Shown piece by piece: positions 12,801-26,343 of a DNA stretch of 64,000 nt. Location: assembly GCF_014851395.1 (NCBI RefSeq), contig NW_024040485.1, positions 19,785,276 through 19,849,275 on the forward strand. The letters are read 5' to 3'. The DNA comes from Micropterus salmoides (taxonomy: Eukaryota; Chordata; Actinopteri; Centrarchiformes; Centrarchidae). The notes under the pieces are model-generated. The model had not been told where the DNA came from. It made no database searches and saw only the letters and a list, made by a program, of their open reading frames with translations. The number at the start of each line of letters is the position of its first letter. The stretch's first letter is position 1. Made by a program: the position numbers and the translations under genes.

Positions 12801-15748
12801 TCTGCAACCAGCCCGATCCCTGGCCTGCTAGCGCTGCTAGCCGCCTGCCCGAACCCTGGCCTACTCCTGCTCCCAGGTCTCACTCTGTGGTCCTACCGAC
12901 ACCTGTTGCTGGTCCCTCATCGAAGGTCCGACTGACACCAGTTCCAAGGTCTCAGTCAGTGGCCAGACCGGTTCCTGCTCCCCGTGCTCCGTCGGTGGTC
13001 CGGCCGGCACCAGCTTCGCCGGTGGTCCGATCGACTCCTGTTCCTTTGTCAGTGGTCAGACAGCCTCCAGCTCCTCATGTTCGGTCCATGGTCATCAGCC
13101 CAGCTGTTCAGTCCATGGCCTCCAGCCCTGCCGTCTCGCCCGTGGACCTCAGCCCAGCCACTCAGCCCATGTTCCTCAGTCCAGCTCTGCCACTTGAGGA
13201 CTCAGGCCTCCTACGTCGGCCTCCTGACCAACCTCCGGAGAGGTTCCGCCCTCAGCACTGGCCTCCTGCCCAAGCTCCTGAACTGTGTTCCCTCTGTTCT
13301 GCCTGGCCTCATGGGTCGTCCCCCGGGACGACCACCTGAACTGTTATGCCCTCCTGGTCTGCTCGGTCGACCTCCGGGTCGGCCCCCTGAACTGTTTCCC
13401 CCTTGCTCTGCCCTCGGGCTGCCCGCCTGAGGTTTCCCTGTCTGGTCCCCCTGCCCTGCCTGGCCGGTGTAGTCATCCTCCGGGACAACCTCCTGAACTG
13501 TGTGTTCTCAGTTACCCTCCTGCCCTGCATGTTAGGCCAAGCGCCTTAACTGCCCTGTTTCCTGGGCATGATCTGCCTGTTGGGTGGTTCCCCCGGACTG
13601 TTTTGTTCCCTAACCCTGATTTGCCTGTTTTGTCTTCCTCCTGGACCTTGTGGCCCCCCTGTTTTGCCCGGCCTGTTGGGTTGTCCTCCGGGTCGGCCCC
13701 CTGAACTGTTTCTCCCTTGCTCTGCCCTCGGGCCGCCCTTCTGAGGTTTCCCCGTCTGGTCCCTGGACTGTGTGTTTTTTGTTTTTTCTGGCCCGCCTCC
13801 TGTCCTCCCTCCACTTACCCTGGTCAGCCTGGACTTTGTTGTTTGTTTTTCTGGTTGGTCTGTTTTTTGGTTGACCGTCTGGAGAAGCTCATCGGTGGGG
13901 GGGTACTGTCACGATCCTGTCCTGAGCTTGTCTATGTTATTATTTTGGCCATGCCATCTCGGTGTTTTGGTTTCTCTGTGTCTGGGTTTCAGTCCTGTCT
14001 GTGGTCTTGTATCCAGTCTTCTACTTTTGTGTGGTGGTTCTGTTCCTGTCCCTCATGTGTTAGTTTTCCACCACCATGCTTGGGTTCAGTTGTTTGTCTT
14101 TCCCCCCCATCAGTAATCTGCCTACCTGCTAGTCTCTGTTTTCTCTTCTGTCTCTCTGCCTCGTTAACCCTGACCCCAGTCACCTGTGTTGCTCGCGCCC
14201 TGCTCGTTAGTCACTGTGTATAAATGTCTGGTGTTTCTGTTCATTCCCTGTCCGGTCATTGTCGCATGTTAGTCCTGTTGGATGTCGTGTTTCTACACGT
14301 TGCTACCTTCTGGATGTACCAGTTCCTGTACTCGGGAGTTCTGTTCATGCCTGTTTGTCGTGCTTGGGATAAATAAACCCTGGAACTCAATCTAAGCTCA
14401 GTGTCTTGCATTTGTGTTCACTCCTGCTGCACTCACTCAGCAGTCCGTGACATTAGTACTATATTGAAAATGTTCATATTTAAGTTGTTGGATAAGGAAC
14501 TGTTTTTTCTTTTTTTTTTGTGTGTGTGTGTGATACTTTCCAGTTGGGTTTTACACATTTGCTTAAACTGTACAGGAATGGGAATATTTGTTCAATTAAA
14601 TTCATATGGCACATATTGCCATGTCATCCAGCGACGCATGATAGATGCCATTATTGATTTTCTCTTTTTGCATGCCACTCCACAGGGAGGTCAGAGATCA
14701 GGGTTAGCTATACAGGTGACGTGAGCTGGAATTAGGGATTGCAGTACTATAAATGTTTTACTTGGATGAATAACACAACAATTCTGGATATTATCTTATA
14801 TATTTAATATTCATTAGAATATGAATTTATAAGGATATGGATAAACATTCTTTTGAAATTATTAACTGATCAGGTAACAAATTAAATCATGCTTAATGAA
14901 ATACTATACACCCAAACATCTTTACTAGCTCTGTTGGCTAACAAAATTAAATAAATATACCTACAAAATAAAAGTAACAAACTTTTACATATTCAGAACC
15001 ATTATTTAACAAGCTAAATTAAAAAATTATACTATTTTACAGCTTTACTTGAACTCACTAACTAAAATAATTACAAAAAACAGACGGAGAATGTTTTTTT
15101 GCGTCAACAGTCTGTTCACTGGTACAAACACGAACTACTAAAAAACATCAAGGACTTAACCACTCTCGTTTGTTAAAATAATAATGGGTAATTATAAGTA
15201 CAGAATATTTATCACAATGTGCTTGTTTATTTCTTTACCCATTTACTGATAATTGTCTTTTTTTATTATATTTGCCCAGACTTGATTTAAATTACTGAGC
15301 AACAAGCGTCACTGTCCTCTTTATTTCTATTTTCTTACATTTATAACTTACATTTATAACTATGTCCAGATGTCTCCTTGAGGTGGCATTGTGGAATAAA
15401 CAAAAGTCTGAAAGCACAGGGGCTTGGGTCCTCGTCTCTCAAAGTACAAAAACCCTCTGCCATTGTTTTATAACATTTATTCCCCCTAGTTTACATGAAG
15501 TGAAATACAAATTCAACATTAGCTTTGTTAGCTTTCTATGTACGACATGCAAGAATGTTGCAACTTCGCCAATAAAACTCCACAAACAGTACCTTCCTGA
15601 GTTTTTCAGACAGCAGTTATCCAAAGGTGGGAAACTGTTCAATTGTGTGTGTGTGTGATGTCCTCACCGTGTGCCTGGTCTCAGGAAGGAGCAGGTGCTG
15701 CCTCTGGTCCAGCCACAGTATGGGTCCCTGGAGGCTAGACAACTCCTC

Positions 15749-15782
<34 letters not shown>

Positions 15783-17733
15783 TTAGACATGGGAACAAGC
15801 GATTTTAACTGCAGAAGTTAGCTAGCTTCCCGTCTAGCTGGCTAACAAGGTAACTAATTATGTAGTGGGCCATTATAACCCTACAATATGAAATACTGTA
15901 TGTCCCTATGGACCTGGCCTTTATATGTTTTGAACTGTGTGTGGAGAACCTGTGAAATGCTAAATCCTCATCTGGAATTCATCTTTATACACAGCAGTCA
16001 CTATATGTTACTACAGTTTCCTGTATCCAAGTGTGATATATTGCTGCTGTGGGAATCAGGTTCACAGTGCTGAGTTCAACTTCAAAAGATCTTTCCTATA
16101 TGTGCAGCAATAAACAAATGCCTTCTTGGTATTTATAATGAGTCATCCATTTTATTACAAGCTCAAGTCAAGACGATCTTGAAGCCTTTTGTGTCAAGTT
16201 AAATACTATTTCCCAAGGATAGAATTCTCCCAAAATAAATTTTAAACCAAACAAGCTATCTGTAGTTCAGCAAACACACATGCCATCTATCCCTTGCTGG
16301 CTGAAAAAACAGCAGAATTGCAATATATTTTACTGGGACAACTGCACTAATATGGAGTGAAAGCAGCAAGTTGGCCAGTAAGTAGTAACTTGGCTAATGG
16401 CCACTGCTACAGTCAAACTGACCTAATTATGTGCCAAAGAAACACAGAGAGAAAGGAAACTACTCTCCAAAACAAAATCAGGTGACTGCATGTCACTTAC
16501 TTCATGCAGCGTGAGTGCAGGTGGCAGCGAGAGGTGGGCAATCGGACCAGACAGGAGGGGAAGGCCAGCAGCAGAGTATAGCTGGTCCGGTCCAGTGACA
16601 GAGACAAGAGCTGGCGAGCCTGAGGAGAGTCCTCACCACACCTGCAGACATAGTGAGGCACAGATGTGTGAAGACAGGAGGCAGAGGGTAATGAGCCAAC
16701 AGCGGGAGGTCAGTGTACTCTTTTTGGCCCCAGACCAATCTGTGACAGGGTCAAAGGCCTCATCTGTTGGTACTTGAAGACAGACAGCCTAGTGCCCTAA
16801 CCCTCATACGAATCAACAACATCAGCATATTAGAGTTTTATCTAGAGCCAGAGCTGTGTGGTGGGAAGAAATAAACTCTCTTTTGTGTTAGCTGCTGTTG
16901 GGTGAAGCCAAAATCCCAATGTCTTTGTTTTTTGATGGTCTTTTACACTAACTAAATCTAATTTGCAAAGGTTTTCTGGTGCTACAAAAGATTGGATCAC
17001 ATCAAAACAGGCATAATTTGTATAAATGATCACCAATTCAAAAAAGCAAAGATGCTTATTTTCATCAAGTCAAATAGAGCTGAAACATTTAGTTGATCAA
17101 TCAATATTTCTGTTGAACTATTTTGATAATATTTTTATTGTCTTTTTTAAAATTAAGTTAAAATGCCAAATATTCTCTGGTTTCAGCCACTCCAATGTGC
17201 ACATTTTATGCCTCTCTCTGTTGGATAAGATGGTTACAGTTTTTCTCAGTCGCTTTGGTGCATTTGTCAGATCAGAATTGAAATTCTCAAAACTAATTGT
17301 TCAACCTCCACATCATCTCGTCACTTGTGCACATCATAAAAGCACTTTCTCATTGTTTTGAACAAATTGCAAATGGCTTGACACACTGATGCAAATGATT
17401 ATGTACAATTGTCTGCTGTTTCCTACATTATCAATTGCTTATGTCCTGCTGATCATAATGAATTATACCAGTCTCTGCTGAATAATCTTACCCCCCAAAA
17501 CATCTAGGCATAAGTTCATTGCATTAGTCACTACATGCAAAATGGTTGAACACGTTATCAAAAATCAAAGTTAAAATACTTTATTCATATCCTTTGCCTA
17601 CAAGTATATACTGTAGCTAAGCGAAATGTTGTTTCTTAAGGACCATAAACAAAGTAAGAATAGACCACAACAACATCACAATTGCAACACTCATACCAAT
17701 ACTCAATACCAGTAAAAAAAAAATAAATAAATA

Positions 17734-17780
<47 letters not shown>

Positions 17781-19194
17781 CATGTGAAACAGTCTTTTCA
17801 TAAGAATTTTGTTGAAGAGGATTATGAAAAATATAAAAAAGTGAGTCAAAATAAATTTTTTTTGTCTTCAGTCAGAATTGAGCACACAACCTTAAACCTA
17901 TAAGTCCTATGCTCTACCAAGTGAGCTAACCAATGATACAACAAGTCACACTATAATTACCGTTATGGTTATCTCGAAATCACAAGAAAATGATGAGTAA
18001 ATAAATATTTGATTAGGGCTTCCATATGTATATATAGACATTATATATAAGATATCTGTTGTGATGTGGAAGACAATCTGTGATACAACAGGCAACAGTC
18101 CTGTCTCTTTCTTTTCTTCTTACAATGACATGCTCTGTCAACAAATTACAGTACGAACAGTAAAAGCATAGCTGTGATTCCTGTCCTTTCTCCTGCAATG
18201 TATAACTTTGTACTGGTGAAAGTGATATATGCCAGACAAAAAAAGTGCAGCCTTGTGCATTTTCAATCATTGTCATCAAATTCTTAGCCAAAATGTACAT
18301 CAGAACATACTTACAGAGTACACTGTTATATTGACAAGATGGCTAAACATTTTGACTTGCTTTTTCATAAACAAGACACAAGGACTTGCCGTTCTGATGG
18401 CACTGACAAGTTCTATAACATAAAGATTTGCTTTTGAGAGATAGACTAAGGATTTTGAGCAAGTTATGGGCTTTTGCAGGTAATCCACTGTGTTGTGCTG
18501 TTTGCACTACCTGTTTCGAGAAATGCACTTACTGTTTTGCAAATGTTAAGGATGATTCGAGAAATGCACCAAAGCGACTGAGAAAAACTGTAATTGAATA
18601 CCTTTGCATTTTGTGCTTTGGAATTAACTGTAATAATTACCTCGGCCTCTTTTCATTATTTTTGACAATATTTTGACCCAGCGGTTATTATGTGACTGAT
18701 TCTAAGTTTCAACTGTATGTCAAAAAATCTTTTAATCTTTTAATTAAACTCTTTTAATTATATATGTGAATATCTCTGTAATAGCTATGATCAAATAAAT
18801 AACTGAATAGGCGTTTACTCAAAGCTGCACTTCAAAAATGTTAAAATCAGACATTTAAAATAAGTGTAACTGAACTCCTGTTCTTAGATAAAAAGCACCT
18901 CTGCTCTCTAGTCCTCAAATGGAGGCAGGCAACATGAGACCTGAGCTACTTGGAGCAACATGCCAAATGTACAATTTATTGGAGAGCAAGGACAAAAATG
19001 TACTCCTACTCACTTGTCTGGGTTGAATCCTTCCACCTCCTCCAGAAACACACTGCTGTGGGAGACAGAATCTCCACTGGGAATCATCAGAAACTTCAGA
19101 ATGGTTCCTCGGGTGGAGCCCAGGAACAAGACCGTACGGTTCTTATGTGGACCAGCCTCTGTGTCGACCACCATGGATGTCAGCTGGTACCTAA

Positions 19195-19235
<41 letters not shown>

Positions 19236-22200
19236 TAGATAGATAGATAGATATAGATATAGATAGATAGACAGCCATAATGCATATTTTCAGATTTACA
19301 CTTGTCATTTTTATGCCATTAAAAATTCAGCATGGGCGCTATCAAACAACTGAGTCAGTATATGTACCGGCCCATAGTCTTGACCACCCAGGGTCTGTGC
19401 CCCAGTAGTGGAACGGTCTCGTCCATCAGTGGGTGGGTCTTCACAAAGTTCAACACCTCATCTGGCAACGTGGTAGAGGAGCTAAATCTGGATCCCTGCA
19501 CTGCACATCCCCCTGGTCTGCAGATGGGAAAAGAAACATAAACATAGAAAGTGAGGGCTGAAGAATGGATAGATAGGACAGAGATAGCGATAGAAGTCCA
19601 GAGAGAGCAAGAAGAAAAGAGCCAGAGGAGTTCTTTATGTGGCTGCTGGAAGCTGTATTAGAATATTTGCTGAATAGTAGTGAAGTTGCTGTGTGATTGA
19701 CAGTTGGAGCTTATAGCAAGGGAGTAAGTAGATGTCAGACAGATGCTCAGGACAGCAGCACTGCAGTATTTTGCCCAAGCTCTGCTCACATAAAATTTCT
19801 ATAACAATGCCATAACAATACCTAGGTTTGGGCACTGCTTCATCGGGTACGGGAGTCCAAATAGACTCGGGGGATTTCTGCTCTTTAAACCGGCCCTCAA
19901 AGACATGAGCGAGCTGCTGCATGTCAAATACACACACCGCGGAGCCAGGGATGCTAGCAGAGACAGAGAAAAGAAGACAGTGATGGAAAAAATTATGTTT
20001 GTGCTTCTTTGTGTGCTTCTTTGTGTGTGTCTCAGTACCTGTTTGGTGGCGTGGAGAAGAGACCAAGGATGACGTCTCGTCCCTGCATGTGGATGATGTT
20101 GCTTGTGGCGTGTAAGAGGTTGAAGTAAAAGTGTGAATCTCCTGGGACGGAGCAGTTGAGCCGTGCCTTCAGGAATGTGGTCCACTGCTTCTCGAGGACA
20201 CGCTGAGAGCCACCCAGGTCTGCCTTACACACACGAGCCACACGGGACACCATCACCTGGGGTAAAATGAGTGAGGTAAGTAAAGTGGAGGGATAATAGA
20301 ATAAAAGAAGAATTAAAGTAAAGACAAAATGAGAGCACCTTCTCGAGATGATGAAATTCCATGGCCATCTCTCTGAAGAAGAAATAAATATGAGGACCCC
20401 ACTCCATGGAGCTCACAAAGTAGGGCTCTGAAAATTAATATAAGAAAAACACTGTTAGACAAACACACACACACATACAGAACAGCAGCGACGCAGTGCT
20501 GGAGGCCAAACATAACGTTCCACAGTTCTTGAAATGGCGCTGTGATAACAGTCACATCAACATGGACCGCTGCTGTCCAGTCGCTGTCGCTGATTTAATA
20601 TTCATGTCCTGTTCCATTTATCATCATAGACAAGGGGATTCATATTATTTGTCCAGCACTGTTCCAGCTCTGACCTGACCATACTTGCTTTTTTTTCTCC
20701 ATGGAAAACAGGCTCAACTGTGCAGTTTAACATTTGGTAAAACCTTGAATCTGTCCAACTAATCTCAATATATCACTCTGTCTGAGGGTGTTCTACTTAT
20801 AATGAATCTATTAAATGCAAGACTAATCATCTTTGGTTCCCTGAATGTAGCTTATTATTTAGCTACTAGAATCATCTTATTCGGCTCGTAAGCCACTCAT
20901 GAAAAGACAGACACAGCCATTTCATTTCCTTTTAGTAAACTACTGAAGAAAATGGTGATGGTTTCTGTTATGTGCTTCCTGATTGTCTATTGAAGGTGTC
21001 TGGCTTTGGAGATCATTTATGTGTCTGCTTCTAAAAGTACCTCTGAACCATTTGGAGTCGTGTTTGACTGTGCGGAGGGCAGGGCTGTCGCCGAGGCTAC
21101 GATAGATCACCGCATCGATGGCCAGGAAGTCTGTCACAGTGCCCGTAAAGAGACTTCCATCTGAGAGCGAGGGAGATGCACAGAAAGAGGAAAGGAGGAG
21201 ATTAAGAAGAAGAAGGGGAAGATACAGATGGAGAGATAGCACAAGGTCAGGAAGATTAAAACCAAACAGGCAATGCAGCGAGAGGTCTGACAATAAATCA
21301 TTTGCAAAGGTAAACACAAGGGCAAAGGTGTTTCAATGTCTGGAGCTGAAGACTGAGCCTGCTGTCTGCTACAAACCCTGAATTCTTCATCTCTAGTGTG
21401 CAAACAAAAGACACTACCTGCAAATAAAGCCACATTGGCATGACGTGGATCATATGGGCACCGTGCCATCCCACTGACAGGCTCTCCCACCATTTCTAGA
21501 GTGTCTCTCTGCAACAGGAAAAAAAAACACAGATAAACAAACAACAAACTGGCAGATACACAGAGAATGACCAGCTGACAGATAGATGGATACTAACAGT
21601 GTAGTTGGCACAAAGCGGGTTGAAGGCGTTTGTTCCACATACAAACAGGCCACCATGCTGGCTGAGCAAAACCTTGATGAAATTACGGCACTCTCCCTGT
21701 AGAAAAAAACACAAAAAGAAAAGATTTAAGATGAGGAGAAGGCAAAGTGAAGAACACAGTTTTGAACCAAAGCTAAGCTCAAAACTACCAAGACTGCCAG
21801 TGTGAAGTATAACTAAAAACAATCCTTAGAGGGAATAACGCCCTCAGCCACACTCCATCTGGAGGAACAATAGGATGGAGGCTTTATAGATGTCTTCAAA
21901 GTGGAGGCTGAAACTCGATGACACTGGGCAGCCTCTCATTTCCTTTGTGACAGTATTTTACAACAGTATCTGGTGACATGAAGCTGCAAAGGTGGAAATA
22001 TATTTGATGGAACTTGAATAAAACTGTGTAGGTTGATGTTTTGTTTATAAAAAGGTAAATTCAGTGCTCCTGATATTGAATGATGCTAGTTAATGTTACT
22101 AGCTTACAGTATGTGTGACAAACAAAGTCATGTTTTGTTGTAGGACATTTTATTAAGTATACTGGAATTGAGACACCAAGTATATACCAAGTATTTTGCA

Positions 22201-25200
22201 CCTCATTGCACCGATTGCCAAATGCTAACAAAACAGTGCTCTTACTTGGGATTGAATTACACATGCTTATCAATTCCAGTTTGGTGGGTTTGACCTACAG
22301 GGGATAATAAGTGTTAATTTCTGGCAAAAATGTTAGTTTAAATGAGACTGAGGAATTTTCCTCCCGATAATATATTGGTAAAAAATGTTCTTTTTGTTAT
22401 ACTATGACTTTATATATATTTTTAGACCTTTTTAATAGCAGACTTTCTGACTCACCACAGGAAAAGTAAGTAAAGAAATAGTTTGTTGTGTTGGGAATAT
22501 GCTTATTTGCTTTCATACCTAGAGTTGGATTAGAAGACTAGAAGTCTGTAGGCCTACGGTGAACGTGTTATTGGAGCCAGCAGATGGTTAGCATAGCTTA
22601 ACACAAAGACTGGTAGCAGGGGGAAACAGCTGGCTCTTTCCAAAATTAGCAAAAACTGCCAGGCAACACCTCTAAAACTAGTCCAGCATAATTATTTTAA
22701 ACTTCTGTTTTGTGCGGATTAAACAAACAGGATTTAACGTGTTAATTAGTGAGTTTTAGAAGTACTGGTAGGAAGCGCCAGGCTAGCTCTTCTCACCCTT
22801 TAAGCTAAGATAAGCTAATCAGCTGCTGTCTCCAGCTTCAGATGTACCGTACAAGTGCAAGTATTATTAATCTTCTCATTTAACTCTCAGCAAAACAGCT
22901 TTACCCAAAAACTGATCCTTCAACATTTTGAATAATCAATGGATATTAAAGTTGAGGTGTTTCAGTTCTGTTCAGTTCCCAGAAATTGCTGGCTTACTTG
23001 CACATGAAACAGGGCTCAAGTTATTGTTATTAGTTCTACCTGTGCTTTCCCTGCTGTGACATTTCAAAATGTCTGCTGTTAAAAAAGGTCTGTTCTTGGA
23101 CTGCACTAACTTTAACTACTTGATGCTGCACATTTACCTAGGCTATATATGATATTAGACTGTAATGCTTGAGGGCGGAGTCTAGTAACCATTCTACTGT
23201 ATGTCAGACTATTTACAGTTGCATTAATAATGCCATTAGTGCTTTAAAATTTGAAGTCTTTATCTGAGTTAGCAGGCTTCAGCTAATATTTTTTCACCTT
23301 TCTATCTTTTGTCTTCTTCCTCTCATGCTGTCACCATCTCTCCACCTCAGGCCAGTCTTTTTCCTCCTGTCTTTGTTCCTCTTTTATCAATTCCTTTTTT
23401 TTCGCTCCTACATCTTTCCTTCTCTCATCTGTGTTCTTTGAAGCAACACATCTTTTCCTTTTGTTGTCTCTCTGCCTCTTCCTCACTACTACTTACTGAT
23501 CCTTATTTGTTTCTACCCCAGCTTTTCTCTGCCTACACACATCCCGTCCCTACCTATATAACTCCCTTCATCAACTGATTTCAATTACAGTTTCCTCCCT
23601 GAGGCTGTCACTCTGCACAGTTTGCTCTTTAATGTTTACCTTTTTCCTTTTCCACATGTTCCACCCAGATTGGATTTTGCCTGTGGCACAGCTACATTTA
23701 TACAAAAAAGCATATATTTTGGGGTACACCCTGTCAACTGAGCTACCATCCCCTCAAAACTTTCTCTTTTGTAGAATCACATTACCTTCATATGTCAGAA
23801 CACTGACAACTATCACTTTACATACACACATCATTGTTCCACTTTTCAGTCTTTCCCACAGGCCTCAAATGAGATATATGAAGAAAATTGGCACAATGCA
23901 GGTATGCAAGAAAATGACTTTCAAGCTTCATGGACATCTTTTGGCCTTTTAACTGAGCTAGCATGATTAAGTGATGTGCTGATTCTGTATCAACAAAATC
24001 AAATTTGTGTAAATACCGTATGCAGGTGCACCCAAAGGAAATAAGGTTTCTCTAACAGCTGTTGTGTCTGTCCATGCGTGTGATAGTGTAGATAGTGTTG
24101 ATGCAGGTAAGAGTGGATCTCAAAGTCAGCGTGTTGTGTACGACAAGCACTGTACCTCATGTTTGCCCTTCATCCGGCACACTCGAATGTCATTCTTATT
24201 GGATTCCCAAGTCCGTTTCTGCCAAAGGAATGAACCTCAGTGAGAATATGTTTGCGTCTGTGTGTATGTGTACGTTATCAGTTATTAATGCAAGTTTGGT
24301 TTTGTGTGCACGCAAGGGAATTGGTCTTACCTTGCTATAGAACATCTCATCACCTGCCATGTTATCCAGCTCCACTCTGTACAAGTCATCTCTACAAAAC
24401 ACACAACACAACAAATCAGTGCCAATTCAATACTGATGAAATCTGATATAAAACATAAGCAATGTGTAAAGAAGGAAGAAAGAAAGCAAATATTTTTATT
24501 CATTTCAGAATAAAAACTGATTTATAAATTTATATTTAGAATTTTATCTAAGGGTAGGGGCTAACAAAGCTATAGCAGCTTGTGTTAACGCTCAATTAGC
24601 AAAAAGAAGAGTTTGTGTGAGTATATGTGAATGCATGATCGATCTGTGTTGCATAAAACAGCAGCCGGCTTAATTTATAGTTAAATGAAAAAAGAATTCT
24701 CACCACACCATTCCTACAACCTGTTTGTGTTTTTTTGTGACACAAATCTGTTCTGGTCAATCAAGCAAATGCCATGGAATTAAAACTGTGTATATATGTG
24801 AAATGTTTCACAGGGATTATATCATTTATTTGTGTTATTTATGTGGTGAGTTTATTAGTCTTCAGGTTTGCATGCATCTTCTTGTAGGGTCAGAATATAA
24901 TGTTACATATTTATTGGGATTTAAATGAGCCTTGTATTTACATTGTTATCTACAGTATATTCAGCTTTCACCAGGAGGGACAATATTTTTCCCGGAGGAC
25001 CAGATTTGGCCCGGGTACCACTATTTGCTGTGAGGCAAATTTTCAATATATCATGTATAAGAGTGATGTGAACAAACAGCATTCACTTGACATTTAACAA
25101 CAAAATTGAATACAACCTCACTAAAACAAACTGAATATGTCCTCTACAGTGACAGCAGATGGAAGCTGTGGCATCAAATGAAAAGCAAAAGGATATTAAT

Positions 25201-26290
25201 GCGAGAGCCTCAGTAACACACAGTTGGAGGCGGTTGCCGTTGGTTACCTGGCTCCTATGTAGAGCGTGCGGTTAACTTGGAGGACCGTCTGGATGTGCAG
25301 CTCCTGTCTCTGAGCTGAACGATGAGCTCTGCCCAAGAACACTGGATACCTCCGCACAACTGACATGAACACACAGACAGACAAATAAGAGTGAAACGCT
25401 TACTAAAACAAGCTAGAAATGAAGCACCGTCTCTCAAGGATACTTAGACAGTTGATGACAAAGAAAGTACTTTTTCCATCTATAGTGACCCAAAGAAGGC
25501 CATAAAACAGCTTCTATAACCTTCACTTTAATAGTGTCTTCACTCATTCTTGATGCTTTGGTTTAGGAAAGCAAAGATAATGGGCAGAGATGAATGGTAT
25601 AGCAGTGAAAGCACACAAAATACTTTTATCCTCTAAGTGCTTTTTTTTGTTTGCTTTGTTGCTTATGTTGGTGCATGCAGCTCCATCATGAGAAAAACTA
25701 TGTGCAATCATTATTGTTATTTCATTATGAAAAAATGCATTCCATCCCGCTCCCTTCCTACATTTCATATAATGAATGAGAGAGTGTAGATGAGGTGGAG
25801 GGAGAAAGTGGCGGTATCCGACTATGCGAAAGTTTCGAAGAGGAGGACAACTGTCTCCACAGGGAGCCCTCATCATCAGGAGACAGATTGGGAAACTGTC
25901 TCATTGTCCTTGACTGCAGGGGAGGGAGAGAGGATGTAGCAATCCATCTCCACCTGTCTCCTCCCCTTCTCTCCTCCACCCCTCAGCCTTCTCTCTTGTC
26001 ATCTGTATCACCACATCCAATCAAATTTTCTCCCACTTTTTCCACCTTCCTGCACCTTTCCACGCCCTAACTATAATTTCTCCCTCTTTCTTATTGTCTT
26101 TATATCCTTCTACCGCTCTCATATTTATTAAACTACTATACTGCCACTGAGAGAGGGACTCAAGTATCTTTATATACCTGTATGCCCGGGTAGCTTGAAA
26201 GAAGCCTCACACCAAGGCTCTAACCCTTGACCCCCGATTTCCACATCCACCATGGTGCCATTCATCAATGCTACACATACAGTCATGCAG

Positions 26291-26343
<53 letters not shown>

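Larger units (their letters stand above)
11137..14452 (+). mobile_element. Non-autonomous LTR retrotransposon nested in the LINE
   Basis: A 3.3-kb element bounded by two direct long terminal repeats (11137-12098 and 13907-14452). The right LTR begins TGTCACGATCC, the left the diverged TATCACAATCC, and both end in CCGTGACA. A G-run (13897-13903) just before the right LTR fits a polypurine tract. The internal region (12099-13906) holds only a proline/serine-rich reading frame and its frameshifted continuations. I see no protease, reverse transcriptase, RNase H or integrase motif, so it must have been mobilised in trans. Probable 5-bp target duplication: TTATT before, TTAGT after, one mismatch. 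Removing the element and one duplicate rejoins the LINE reading frame. Confidence 0.8.

Noticed and set aside
12737..13874. Several proline-rich frames as host genes
   Set aside because: They lie between the two LTRs, overlap in different frames and lack a domain; best explained as the body of the LTR element.
18950..19285. Frames rich in TDRQ or YIYLS repeats
   Set aside because: Produced by translating the ACAG/ATAG microsatellite; the real exon is 19190-19014 on the minus strand.
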